Part shown: piece after piece, positions 12,394 through 24,771 of the stretch | How the letters are laid out: each line of letters starts with the position of its first letter | Position numbering within the stretch: position 1 is the stretch's first letter | Origin: Capitulum mitella | Taxonomy: Eukaryota > Arthropoda > Thecostraca > Pollicipedomorpha > Pollicipedidae | Length of the DNA: 64,000 nucleotides | Direction: 5' to 3' | NCBI GenBank assembly: GCA_030062745.1 | Contig: CP099844.1 | Location: forward strand, 21,948,596 to 22,012,595 | Program-made: the position numbers and the translations under genes | The notes under the pieces: generated by a model | What the model was told of the DNA's origin: nothing | The model's input: the letters and a program-made list of their open reading frames with translations, nothing else | Database searches by the model: none

Positions 12394-12965
12394 AAACAGT
12401 CATGCTTGGAACAGTGTACACCAATCAAACCCCAGCTGTAATAATACATGTCAGTTACTTTCATGTTTTATCACATGCAACAATTCTCAGTCTACTGCCC
12501 ATTCCAGAATAGCATGATGATGTTTCTGAAGCCTCAGTTTAGTTTTGTACTATACAAATAAATCTGGATCCACATTTTGTAAATATTGTTCATAACATTG
12601 GCCTCTGCACACAACACAATTGTACCTGTCACTTTGATTGTTGTCATTTTTTGGTTTCATTCTCATTCTTCAGGCTACTAAAGTTAAATTGTAACATGTA
12701 GCCACATGTTGCAATTCAACTTTGCTGGTTATCACATGCAATTATTAGACAACCAAACACAAAACACAAGACACAAAAAGAAAACAAAAGGCATAGGACA
12801 ACAAGTTCCCACGGCAATAAATTGGCTTCATCACACCTGGCAACAGGAAACAAATGGCACACCATGTCCTTTTCAATCCAAATATTACTCTAAGAAACTA
12901 TAATCTGATAGGAGCACCTGACACTGCTTACCCTGGTTTTGGCGCGAAATGTATAAAAATTTGTT

Positions 12966-13465
12966 NNNNNNNNNNNNNNNNNNNNNNNNNNNNNNNNNNN
13001 NNNNNNNNNNNNNNNNNNNNNNNNNNNNNNNNNNNNNNNNNNNNNNNNNNNNNNNNNNNNNNNNNNNNNNNNNNNNNNNNNNNNNNNNNNNNNNNNNNNN
13101 NNNNNNNNNNNNNNNNNNNNNNNNNNNNNNNNNNNNNNNNNNNNNNNNNNNNNNNNNNNNNNNNNNNNNNNNNNNNNNNNNNNNNNNNNNNNNNNNNNNN
13201 NNNNNNNNNNNNNNNNNNNNNNNNNNNNNNNNNNNNNNNNNNNNNNNNNNNNNNNNNNNNNNNNNNNNNNNNNNNNNNNNNNNNNNNNNNNNNNNNNNNN
13301 NNNNNNNNNNNNNNNNNNNNNNNNNNNNNNNNNNNNNNNNNNNNNNNNNNNNNNNNNNNNNNNNNNNNNNNNNNNNNNNNNNNNNNNNNNNNNNNNNNNN
13401 NNNNNNNNNNNNNNNNNNNNNNNNNNNNNNNNNNNNNNNNNNNNNNNNNNNNNNNNNNNNNNNNN
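12966..13465. other. Assembly gap of exactly 500 N
   Basis: 500 unknown bases. The round number indicates a scaffolding placeholder rather than a measured length. The open frames spanning it are meaningless. Confidence 0.99.
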
Positions 13466-15855
13466 GTATTGTTCCAAGAACGATTGCAGGGATGCCCATC
13501 ATCTGCAAAGATTTGACGATGTTTCACCGCTGGAGCCCAAAGGCATGTTTTGTTGTTGGGATTCAAAAGTTTTTAGCACTCAAAATGATGCGGAATCCAG
13601 CGCAGTACTGGCAAAATTGGGAAATGAATGGCAACTAGCTGCAGACGACCGACGCCGGACAAGACACAAAACTTGACCCAAGACTTTGGACACCTGAGCC
13701 CAGGAGGCTGTGTGTCCTAACCCACATACAAACAAACAAACACAAGACTCCTCAAGACACGGATGCTTGAAACCAAAAGACTGCATGTCCTAAGTCACAA
13801 CAAACAAGCAAACAATGAGCTGCTGCCACTGTTGTATGGCAATAGCATAGCATGTATTGCAAGATGGTCTGAAAACTGTCACCTTGGATTAATGCATGTT
13901 TCCTTGCATTATTTTACGTGGAGTATGCATACTTTATTACCCTACTCTTGTTAGTATTATATGATGTAATTACTTTAGCTGTTCTAGTTACCCCATTATG
14001 ATTGTGTGGTTTTGCTCAGATGCAGTGCTTGGTATTCATGTTATGAAGATTTTGTGAAATTGCATAAAATTATGTGGGATTTTCCTTGCAATGATCAGCT
14101 ATTTCAACTTCCCAGGAACCATTGTGAAAATGGTACATTACCTTGCAGGCTTGTCCTCAACAACACTGAAGAGGATGCAGAACTGCTGTTTTCATCTGAG
14201 ATTATAATCAGCATTACTGTTAGAATTCAGGACTGAAGATTCATGATGCAAACAAATAGCGAGTGTCATATGACTTTCCAGTGATTGCATGTTTGGAAAC
14301 TTTGGATATGAATGCTAAGTATTGTGATGTGATGCAAGTTCTGTGATGACATTGACACTGGTAGTAATATCTTGCTGAGCATGTTCATGCCTATTATGGT
14401 CTTGTGAACTTGCTGTGTATGTTTGCTTGCTTTTTTCATTGTGAAATGCATTTACCCTTCCTTCACCATTTCATCTTTACACCACTCAGAGAGTTACCTC
14501 ACAAGCTTTCCCTGCTGGTTGAGAATACAGCATTTTGAAATTGTGACAGTATTTGGATGGTGAGAAGTTACAGTCACAGTCAGCCAATGCAGGTGCAGCT
14601 CTGTGTTGCCTGATTGTATGCATTCTGCAATAAGTACTGATAGGAATAAATGCTGGCAGATGAATTAAGATGCATGTTTACCTGGGGGGTATACGGAACT
14701 TTCTCCAGTGAGTGGTGAATGTCTTCTTGTGCATTTTTTACATGCAACAGGTTGACTGGGCCTAAGAGCTGCAGAGCATCCTTGTGCCCTGTTGGAATCA
14801 CAAGGTGGCACTAGTCACTTTGATTGGCTGGGGCTGCAGACAAAAATCAGTGTGTTCAATTGTGGTGCATTAGGGGCAGAAAATGGCTCATCATTGTTGT
14901 ATGATGTAGTGGTACAAGGTTGTAGCTGGCTGCATTTGAACAGGCAATGACTCAAATACTTTGTTGTATTCCTTTGTTGTTACTCTTTTCTTAGTCCTTG
15001 TATGGATTTGTATGTGAAACTAGGTCAATACCTTAGGTTTAACTGGAATTATTAGTAGAATGCTTGTCTGAAACGCCACAGGCCCATACGTGGGAGGACA
15101 TTTTTGAGAATTCGTCTTCTAAATTTTGGAATTACCTATCCACATGTTTTGGTGTTAAAGCACATAAATTTGCCTGAATCCTGACACGACTGCCCGAATA
15201 CTGTGGAGTCCAGAAACAATATATGCCCTTTTTCATGTTTCCAAACTGTGTTTTATAATGATTTTGTTATTTGTTTTGTGATGATTATTTTTACTGATTT
15301 ATCTTTGCAGGCAGAAAACATGCCACATGCAGATGAAGACCTAACAAGCAGGCCTGATTATGTTTCTGTGCCTGCAAACATTGCAAGTCCTGTCAGTATG
15401 CTATGCATTATGTTACTTCAAAAAATATCTTTTTTTGACCAGGCTGCATTTCAACTAGTCAGACTGTGTTGTGATGATAATTATCTCCAACATCTTTTCC
15501 AATATACTTTTTCTCGCAGCAGCAGTGGAACCTCTATGCAGAGGGGGGAGGGGGAGTGTGACAGACACGATCTGGTCTGGTTCAGCCTGGTCCATTCCTA
15601 CCACGCAATGCATCAGTCCTTTTCACTACAGTCAAGTACCGATAACCGTGCCCCCGCGTCCGGTGCTGGCGATGTGACTCCTCCCCGTGCAGTGCTTAAG
15701 GCACTGGCCGGTGGCGCCTCAACGTGCAACACTGGCGACAGCTCCTCCACGTCCGGTGCCGCTGTCACTACAACGGCGGAAGAGCTGGCTGGCACGGATC
15801 ATGGTTTGAAATATGACGACTGGACTATTCGTCCAGTCCAGAGGACCTGATCGTC

Positions 15856-16209
15856 ATGACATTGACCCACCTGCCAACGAGCAGAACTATCGACCTACCG
15901 TATACTATTACACACAAGTTCACGGCGCTGGTTGAGCAGGAGCAGGAGCAGCAGCAAACTTTCCATCAACTCGAGAGCGACTTTTGCGCCCACCATGCCC
16001 TGCAGCCGGACCATCTCAGCCGCGAGCTTGGCGTGGTGGCAGGGCTCACCCGTGTGCTGGAGAGCAAGCACCCAGACATGGTGAAGGACATTGTCCATTC
16101 TTTTGTCCGGACCCGCACATTTATTCGTTTGAGACATGTTAATGCACGTCGACGGGAGGAGACGCTTCGGCGCAGGGAGATGCGCAAGCGTAAGGATTAT
16201 GCCCTGTAG
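15856..16209 (+). CDS. Unrecognised 117-residue open frame in duplicated block, copy 2
   Basis: Same predicted protein as 11164-11517, with no difference seen, so either purifying selection or (more likely) the copies are the same locus. A second open frame with different reading phase ends 5 bp upstream (15850). It contains an ADEDLTSRPDYVSVPANIAS segment preceded by a TTTGCAG acceptor-like site and may mark another exon. Function unknown. Confidence 0.4.
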   Translation: MTLTHLPTSRTIDLPYTITHKFTALVEQEQEQQQTFHQLESDFCAHHALQPDHLSRELGVVAGLTRVLESKHPDMVKDIVHSFVRTRTFIRLRHVNARRREETLRRREMRKRKDYAL

Positions 16210-17011
16210 GTGGCAGCAGAGGTCTTGGAGTGTTTCATTTAACTTATTTCACTTACTTATTTTATTCAGGCCATTTAAGTCAAATATATGGCAAAATGGG
16301 CACAAAATTTGTTTGCTGTTCACTTCTGACATGGCTTGGAAGGGGACATTTCATGACATGATAATATTCATTCATTCATAACATTCATCCTCCCAGCCAC
16401 ACCAGAATCAGAAGCCATGATGAGACAGTGCACAAGACCTTTGGCATTTGGGTCAACAGCTCCAGACAATCAAAAACTGCTGTGGTTGAAGCACCAATAG
16501 TGGCATCGAGCCAGAGGCCTTTAAAATGTTTAAATAGAAGTTGTAAATGTACGACATTGTGTTTTTTTACATACATACTTGGTTTATCTCAGGTTAACGG
16601 GCATGGCTTTAAGTCTCTCAATCACCATTTGCCACAATATTGTTATGCATAACCAAGTAAATACTTAAATTCAAATCAAGGTCAAAGACCTTACCAATCA
16701 CGTCTTTTCCAGTTATAAATTTGTTGTGTTCCCATTAACAATGGTATGTAATTTAGACGTGCAGTGCTTACTATTACCTTTATTCATTGTATCTTCCTTG
16801 ATAATGGATCCCATAAAATTCCAATGATCAAATGCTGTATTCATATGGAGGGCTGCATGAAGGAGCTGTCATATTAGCAGAACTGACTTGAGCATTAGAT
16901 ATGTGATTTGTTTTCATAAATTGTATTTTTCATTCCAAACAATGACTTGTTATCAGCCATTTTCAAGCAACAAATTTATATTTTATGTTTTTTAAGGCCC
17001 ATTCTTTTGTT

Positions 17012-17013
<2 letters not shown>

Positions 17014-17081
<68 letters not shown>
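17014..17081. repeat. TA microsatellite (34 units)
   Basis: Same run and same unit count as 12323-12390. Confidence 0.97.
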
Positions 17082-17084
<3 letters not shown>

Positions 17085-17667
17085 AAACAGTCATGCTTGG
17101 AACAGTGTACACCAATCAAACCCCTGTAAATAATAAGCTGTAATAATACATGTCAGTTACTTTCATGTTTTATCACATGCAACAATTCTCAGTCTACTGC
17201 CCATTCCAGAATAGCATGATGATGTTTCTGAAGCCTCAGTTTAGTTTTGTACTATACAAATAAATCTGGATCCACATTTTGTAAATATTGTTCATAACAT
17301 TGGCCTCTGCACACAACACAATTGTACCTGTCACTTTGATTGTGGTCATTTTTTGGTTTCATTCTCATTCTTCAGGCTACTAAAGTTAAATTGTAACAGG
17401 TAGCCACATGTTGCAATTCAACTTTGCTGGTTATCACATGCAATTATTAGACAACCAAACACAAAACACAAGACACAAAAAGAAAACAAAAAGCATAGGA
17501 CAACAAGTTCCCACGGCAATAAATTGGCTTCATCACACCTGGCAACAGGAAACAAATGGCACACCATGTCCTTTTCAATCCAAATATTACTCTAAGAAAC
17601 TATAATCTGATAGGAGCACCTGACACTGCTTACCCTGGTTTTGGCGCGAAATGTATAAAAATTTGTT

Positions 17668-18651
17668 TTGGCCTCATTTTTATTTGGTCAGCAGACATGA
17701 GAGATAATGGATATTGGAACACGCCTTATCTCCGATCTACAAAAAGCAGCCACAGGAGCGCGCTAAAATTCCTCAAGCAACATTGTATCAATGAACTGGA
17801 CCCCTCACGCGAAATCTTCTTCCCATAGGTGCACCAAAATTAGCTCTCATAAACTACGCTTTTCTCATACTATCCGCATAGATTATACTACTGGATTGGA
17901 AACTCGCCGCAGAATCGCGACAGCGGCGACACTGGCACCATCTATTGACAGGAATATTGTGAGCGAGGAGCCGAGCAGCGCTGCAAACGTTTACGGGCAA
18001 CGGGCACGTGGTGGACACGTGTCGCGCCGGCTCGGGGAAGATAGTTCTGGCTTCGCGCCGCGGTTAGATATCTGCTTGCTATTGCGAGGCGCCTTCTCGC
18101 ATGTTAATGTAAGTTCTAAACCACCTGTACGGCGTGAGGTGCGTAGGGTACTTCGTGAAACAGAGAAATGGATATTCCTTGCCTGCGCCGTTGTGATGGG
18201 TGTCGGACGACGTACTGACGCCCGACTGTTCATGGATTCCAGAACTGTCTGGACTATCAATCCCTTTCCCAGCCTCCTCATCCCAATCATCCCAAACAGG
18301 TGGAAATAACCAAGGCTAATCTGGCCCCTCTGATCACTTGGTGAACAACTGTTACAACATGTGCATCATTACAAGGTCTGCTATATCTGTGTTTTCTGCT
18401 ATATCTGCTATATATCTGCTATATTCTGTGTACCAGCGCTCCTGCATGTTGCTCGTCCTGCCACATACCTGACCTACCAAGCATATAACATCTGCCATTA
18501 TTGCTGACGAATTCTTGCTGCTCTAACCCATGGACCCTTGCAGGAACAGCGATTGGAGAGGAACACGGCGTTACTGTCCACTCATCCACACTCGATCAAC
18601 GACATTGTTTGCTGTAAATAGACCTTTTACTGACGCTCTTTATTTACGCAG
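17668..18651. other. Non-repetitive stretch upstream of the P-element-like exon
   Basis: GC-rich from about 17900 to 18240. A 172-residue open frame (17791-18309) has no recognisable features and no nearby start context. I could not find the N-terminal exons of the transposase here. The end (18621-18651) is a pyrimidine-rich tract with a CAG acceptor. Confidence 0.4.
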
Positions 18652-19718
18652 GTCTGCTGCCCGAGGAGTGCCGGGGTACCGCTGACGCCGTCCTACGTCT
18701 CAACGATACTCTGGACGTCCTGAACAGCAGTGGAGCGGCGGACCCGTGCGGCAACAGGCGCGCGTTCTCGGCTGCGACTGAGCGGCGGCACGCATCCCTG
18801 CTCGCTGAGACGCGTGACTGGCTGGCGCGGTGGAGGGTCGGCAACAACGCGACCGTGGACAGCATCGCTGGACTTCAGCTAACTGTCAACGCTACATTGC
18901 TGCAATGGAACAGTGTCAAAGACATCCTTAAATTCCTCTGTACACGGCGACTCAATCAGGATTCACTGGAAAATTTCTTTGGCGCCATTCGTCAGGTCAA
19001 TGGCCAAAACGACCATCCCGACCCGACTCAGTTCCGTCAAGCCTACCGGAAAAGCAGCATGAACAGCGTGCTGCGGTCACCTGACGACGCAAACTGTGAA
19101 CCAGATGCAGACAGACTGTTGGCCGTCGCCACGTCTGCCGCATCTCGACCTCACCGCCCAATGCCTGAAACCGTCGTGCAGTTTGCACGTGATATCACTT
19201 CAGTCAGTCCCATTATGGTAGACTGCGTCACCGAGAACGTACTGACGTATGTCGCTGGTTGGCTGGCCCATAAGGAGGGCCAGAACCACTCCTGTGAGCA
19301 GTGCACCAGTGCCCTCCTCAGCCCGGACAGGGTTGTCCGGCGCAGCAGAGAGACGCTGTTGGGACTGAAGAGTTACACCGGACTCACCTCTGCTGACCTC
19401 GGCAGCCTTAAGGCTCCTTCTGAGCCGCTGTTCCGAGCTGTGGCGGCGGCCTACGAGATCACTCAAACGCAGGCGCTGAGTGCATTAAACAACCATGGCA
19501 TCGGACAAAAGCTTATGCTTTGTATCGAAGATACTCCCCAGTATCAGGAGGTGGATGCTGGGCTATGCGAAACTGGCCGTTTGCGGGGGATAATGGCCCG
19601 ACTCATCCGCATGCAGCTCCACATTCTGTGCGTGCGCACCACCGCCATGAACGGCAGAAGCACCAACCGGCTCAGCCGAAAACGCCTGAAGGTGTCGTCG
19701 CGCCCCACACGGCAGTGA
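18652..19718 (+). CDS. P-element / THAP9-like transposase, 3' exon
   Basis: The reading frame is open from a splice acceptor (TTTACGCAG ending 18651) to the stop at 19718, about 355 residues, and has no suitable ATG at its start, so it is taken as a terminal exon. It matches the C-terminal half of P-element transposases. It has a TADAVLRLNDTLDVLNSS segment (about residue 11), an insertion-domain region with WLARWRVGN, then LCTRRLNQDSLENFFGAIRQ (about residues 87-106), HPDPTQFRQAYRKSSMNSVL, and the late motif VLTYVAGWLAHKEG followed by a CxxC pair. These enzymes cut and paste P-type transposons using an RNase H-like fold; THAP9 is the vertebrate relative. The THAP zinc finger and the upstream catalytic exons are not in sight. 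The exon itself is undamaged, so it could belong to a live transposon, a domesticated gene or a recently lost copy. Confidence 0.8.
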
Positions 19719-20556
19719 AATAGGCGGAAAGTGTTCCCCAGCAGGAGTCAGCCGGCCGGGTAACGGTCCAGTCGGTCGAGTTCATTCGCTTTGCCGAGTC
19801 CAACCGTCCCAGTCTTGGCGGCCGAGTCCACCTGCCCGAGTCCGCTGGCTGAGTCCATTGGACCGAAACAGGATACCAGTTTGCTCTGCCCGACAGGCCG
19901 TGGCGTTCACTTTCCGCCTTCTGTCGGGGTCTACTTCTGGTGGTTAAAAATGGAGACGCAGTCTGATGTGGCGGCCTTCTCGCGGCAGACTGTGTTTTTA
20001 CTAACAGCCACAGAAAGTTGTCTGGTAAGTACCTTAGTACGTGATATCCTGTGCACCAGCTGAAAACGAGAAATTACGATGACATTAAGCAGCAGTTGTT
20101 ACGAGAGGCCGAGTCTTCCTTGCTAACGATATTCTCGGCGCTAGATGGCGGTCGCGGCGCGCTGTCGCCGACAACAATAGAAAAAGGGCGAAGTTTCCAA
20201 TCCAGTAGTAGGTAATCCATGCTATCCGTAGGTCTGGAAATGGTAGCAATAATTGCGCAAACACAGAGAGGAATCTTCATATGGCAGCAAGCCTTTTCCA
20301 AAAGTACTTCGTATGCTGAAGGGATCCCTTTACTGGTATTTCGCTGTGTTGCAGATATTATGGAAACATCCTCTTCAGATATTAAGAAAAAAAATTAAGC
20401 CGTATTTTATGCCACTTTTAAGAATTTCATGAGTTAAAAATCGTTATGAAGCTTACATCTCATTTAGAGACAGCCTAGTTTTCTGCCGACTGCCCTTCAA
20501 ACATTGGCTTGATTCCAATAGTTTAGCATGGACGAAGGGATTTACTCATGCCCGGG
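19719..20556. other. Intergenic stretch, nothing recognised
   Basis: No coding or RNA gene recognised between the P-type exon and the LTR fossil. Confidence 0.5.
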
Positions 20557-23500
20557 TGACGTCACAGCTCGGAGAACGGTTGAACGGGGCCTGCGCGGGC
20601 ATAGCGGTCGGTTGCGCAAGTCTGACCGGCGCCCCCGCGGAGAGCACGACAGTGTGTGATTCTGCGATCTGGACGGAATACAACATGGCGCGGTCGGTAG
20701 TTCATCGGCGGTGTGACACCGACACCGACCTCTGAACCTTCACGCGCATTGTGCAGCCGTCGCAGGCGTAGCCATGAGCGGGGACGAGCAGCTCGCGCGA
20801 CTTACGGCTCTGCTGGTGCAACAGTCCGAGCTGGCGGTCGCAGCTCAGCACCAGGCGGCTCAGCGCGATGAGCGCCTCACCTCCATGCTGGAGCGGGTGC
20901 TGGCCACCCAGGAGCGACCACCGCTCCCGCGGATCGACCCGGCCTTGGCCGTGAGTGGTTCGCCCGGACTCGCCATTGCCGCAGCGACGCCGACTTGGAG
21001 ACTCCCATCCAGCGCTGTACCAGCGCCGCACCTGATCTCGTCCGCTTCGCTGAAGGAGTTCGGCGCGTGGCGCCTGAAGTTCGCAGACTTCCGTCTCCTT
21101 ACCCGGCTAGACTCGCTACCCATCGAGGAGCAGAAGGCAGCCTTGATGTCTGCTGGACGACGAGTGGTCGCGGACACTGAGGTACAGTCTACGGACCCCC
21201 CGACGCTGATCTTTGGACGATGCTGGACACAACGGAGGCTGATCTACGCGGTTAGCGGAGCCTCATTCTCGACCGCCGCGACTTCGGCTCGCGGGCGCAG
21301 GAGCCCGGCGAGTCGCTTGATGACTGTGTGCAATGTTAAGGAAATCGCAGCGTATTGTGACTTTGCACCTCGTGCATAAAGGACCAATATCGTGATCGTA
21401 TCGTGGCCGGCACGCGCGACGAGGAGACGCTAAGGCGCATGCTTCAGGGGCCGCATCTGACACTGCAGAGGGCCGTGGATATTTGCCGCGCGTGCGAGTC
21501 GTCCGGTATGAACAGTGCGGCGCTCCTTGGTGAGCCCGCCGCCGTTGGGCAGGTGTCCGCTTGCCGCAGATCGCGAGCCCCTCCGTGGTCGGCTGGTGCG
21601 CGTGGACAGAGTCGGTGTCCGCGCTGTGGTCGGACTCGGCACACCGACGGGGAAGCTGCCCTGCAGCGGACGCATGCTGCCACTCCTGCGGGGTCATCGG
21701 TCACTTCGCGGCGGTGTGGTCCGATCCACCGCTCGCCCGCGGCGCCCGCTGCGCCGAGTCGCCCGGCCGCGGCTGGCACGGCGCCGGATCACGTGATCGG
21801 TCGGGCCGCCGACCGTCGGGCAAGGGCAGATCGGTTTCACGCAGATTGCATTCACGCTATTGGCGGAGCGCGACGTCTGAGACGGCGTCGGAACGCGCGG
21901 ATGGAGCACGATCCGACGTCCGGCGGATTATCGCCGATGTGCACGTGGACCGGATGATGGCGCGGCCCATGCCACGAGTAGAGATAACTCTCGCTCACCC
22001 AGCCGGCTCATCATCCGTGTCGTGCACGCCAGACACCGGCGGAGAAGCCACTGTAATGGGTGCCGACATGGCGGCGTCTCTGGGCATCACGGCAAACAAG
22101 ATGGCGCCGGTCGGCGACGAGGCCAGCTTTTCGTCTGCCGGACGCACGCCACTGACCTGTGTCGGTCAGTTTCTCGCCACCGTGACGCTGGGAGACTGCA
22201 AGGCCGTCACAGCCGTGTACGTGCTGCAGGAGGTGACCGGTTTCTTGCTCAGGTGGGGTGATACGGTGCGTCTACGAATCCTGCCAGCCGACTTCCCTGC
22301 CCAGATCCCGGCCAGCATCGCGAGGTGCAAGTCCGCCGCGTCGTCCGCGGACCGCCCGTGCGAGGACTGGACAGGCCGCCGCTTGGCTCGCTCTTAGCCG
22401 AGCGGGCCAAATGCCCGTTGCCTGGCGTCATCTATACCGAAACATGCCCAGCGGCATCCCCCGCCCCAACCGCCTCATCAGCAGCCACTCAGCCGTCGGC
22501 AAACGCTCTGCGCGGCACGAGTGCCGCGGAGCCGCCGCATCAGAAGCCGACGTCCGGTACCAGGCCTGCAGAGAACACAAGTACGACCCGCCGGATGCCG
22601 TCATCAAAGAACACGAAGCCGCCCTGAAGACGCATTTTCGACGGGTGTTTGACGGCAACGAAACGCCTCCGCGAGATAGCAGGCGGCCCCATGGTAACTG
22701 AGCTGACGGACGACGCAATCCCAACAGCTCTTACCTCCACCAGGACCATCCCGTACTGCCGGAGAGAGGAGACCAAAAGCCAGCTGGACGACCTGGTGGC
22801 CAGGGGCATCATCGATCCGGTGGACTCACCAACTGAGTGGTGCCACCCCGTGGTGCCCGTGGCCAAGAAGGACGGTGGTGTCAGGTTCTGTGTGGATCTT
22901 ACCCGGCTTAAGAAGTACGTAAAGCGGCCCACATACCCCCTCGAGCCGATCCACGAGTCCGTGGCCGGTGTCGAGGGAGGCACGCGGTGGTTGACCGAGC
23001 TGGACGCCACGATGGGTTACTTCCAGGTCGCCATCGCGGAGCACTGTCGGGACCTGACGTGCTTTAATACGCCCTGGGGACGGATGAGGTTCAAGAGGGC
23101 CCCCATGGGCCTCGTCTCATCAGGGGACGAATACAATCGGCACGGAGATGAAGCCCTCGGCGACATTCCAGACCATCAAGATCGTAGATGACCTGCTGGC
23201 GCACGGTGCCACCTACCGGACGCATCTCGCGCACGTCATCGCATCCTCCAACGCTGTGGCGAGCGTGGCATCACCATCAACCCGAAGGAGTTCAAGTTCG
23301 CGCGGCACGTGCTGGACTTCTGTGGCTATCGCATCACCGAGCATGGCTACACGGTCGACAACAGCAAGCTACAGGCGGTCTCCGAGTTCCCTCGGCCAGA
23401 GAATGTGACTGATCTCAGGTAGTTCATGGGCCTGACGAACCAGCTCAGTGGATTTTCGCCGGACATCGATAACATTGCTCGTGACATCGCTAACCTATCC

Positions 23501-24771
23501 GTGACCTGCTGAAGCAGCGCACAGTCTGGAGCTGGACTGCGCAGCAAGGGAATCGTTCCAGAACGTAAAGGAGGCGCTGGCGGCGCCACCTACACCGGCG
23601 TTCTTCGACCCACATGCGCCCACAGCGCTCCAGACGGACGCCGCACGAACTCGCGGCCTGGGGTTCGTACTGCTGCAGCAGTACGGGGACGCCTGGGAGA
23701 TGGTACAGTGCGGTTCCCGCTTCCCCACCGACACGGAGTCGCGCTATGCGACAATGGAGCTGGAGTGCCTGGCGTGCCTATGGGCGTGCCGGAAAAGCCA
23801 CACGTACCTGACCGACCTCCTGCACTTCGACCTCATTGTGGACCACCTACCGCTGGTGCCCATTCTCAACTCCAAGCAGCTGTAGGAGCTTGAGAACCCG
23901 CGGCTGCAGCGCCTGCGCGAGAAGCTCACGCAGAACACCTCCCCCAGGCGGGGGCGGGGGACGTGGGTGACGGCCCTGTGCCTTGAGCCGTTCCGCGGGC
24001 TCAAGACAGCGACAATAATGATGGAAAGGAATCCAGCAGCAGCTACCCGACGCTTTTGCGCCCATGAAACGCCGAAAGGCAAACGGTGAAATGTAGTGGA
24101 CATCTGTTTGGCCAAAACGCCCACTGGAATGTACGTCAGTGGCTCCCTAAGCCAAGACTTCGGTTTTGTCTTTTGCGTGTTATGTTCAAAGGCGACTTTT
24201 TAACTGGTAATACTGCTCAGAAACATGTGGGTCAAATACGTCTGAAAGGTTCTGAAATCATGCGTGCACAAGCCGAGTCAGTTCACCTCGTCCTCCACGC
24301 ACAGCTCCCGGATCTACTGGCGAAACCGACGCTTCCTCCAGGTCCATCGTCACTGCTGGCGAACAGCGTGGAACCGCCTGTGCCGACGTCTGCGCCAGAC
24401 CGACCCACCGACAGCGCGACAGCCGACCCGCCGCCCGTCCCACCAAGATGGCCGCGCCGGCGACCGCGCTCCGTCGCAGCGGTCGCCGTCGGGAACCGTC
24501 CACGGCGTCTCGTCGTCCGATGAAACACAAACACTTACGTGTAGACGATAAGATGTTAAGACGATCGGTTTTGGTTCTACCTACGTCTTAGGGAGAGGTG
24601 ATGTGTTACGAAGGTCGAACAAGGTCGCGCCAGCTGACGCTGCTGGCATAGCGGTCGGTCGCGCTAGTCTGATCGGCGCCCCCGCGGAGAGTGCGTCAGT
24701 GTGTGCTTCTGCGACCCGGGCAGCATGCAGCACATGGGGAGGATTGTATTGTGGGGGGACGGAGTACAACA
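20557..24771 (+). mobile_element. Ty3/gypsy LTR retrotransposon, old and broken
   Basis: LTR-like ends at 20557-20685 and 24604-24771 share a core (GGCATAGCGGTCGG, GGCGCCCCCGCGGAGAG) and both finish in GGACGGARTACAACA; the 3' copy is longer. TGGCGCGGTCGG right after the 5' LTR (20686) is a plausible tRNA primer-binding site, and a purine-rich tract precedes the 3' LTR. Parts in order: gag-like region (20774 to about 21700), a CCHC-like knuckle region, an aspartic-protease-like region (TPDTGGEATVMG, near 22030), reverse transcriptase (about 22650-23480, with LTRLKKYVKRPTYPLEPIHE and ELDATMGYFQVAI), RNase H (about 23580-23930) and a proline-rich tail. No integrase was recognised. The element is broken in many places (on the order of ten). 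The LTRs are visibly diverged, so insertion is old. Confidence 0.85.
24604..24771 (+). repeat. 3' LTR of the Ty3/gypsy fossil
   Basis: Begins TGTTACGAAGGTCG after a purine-rich tract and ends GTACAACA. It pairs with 20557-20685. The fragment at 8548-8595 belongs to the same LTR family. Confidence 0.7.

Larger units (their letters stand above)
8774..12965. repeat. 4.2 kb duplicated block, copy 1 (left of the gap)
   Basis: Nearly identical to 13466-17667; I see only scattered single-base differences, a few homopolymer changes and one small indel (about 10 bp) near 12434/17123. Copy 1 ends, and copy 2 begins, exactly at the N run. The hypermutable TA microsatellite has the same length in both. 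This pattern is typical of two haplotypes or two overlapping contigs placed side by side. The block is AT-rich, and the best coding candidate is at 11164-11517. Confidence 0.9.
13466..17667. repeat. 4.2 kb duplicated block, copy 2 (right of the gap)
   Basis: Second copy of 8774-12965, beginning at the first base after the N run. The sequence continues past 17667 into unique DNA, just as copy 1 continues leftward past 8774. This is the arrangement expected if the two copies are really one locus. Confidence 0.9.

Noticed and set aside
12854-13638. Open reading frames crossing the N run
   Set aside because: They consist almost wholly of unknown residues across a 500 N placeholder.
17791-18309. 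172-residue frame as the N-terminal part of the P-type transposase
   Set aside because: It has no THAP C2CH pattern and no transposase motif, and its frame does not lead into the 18652 exon.
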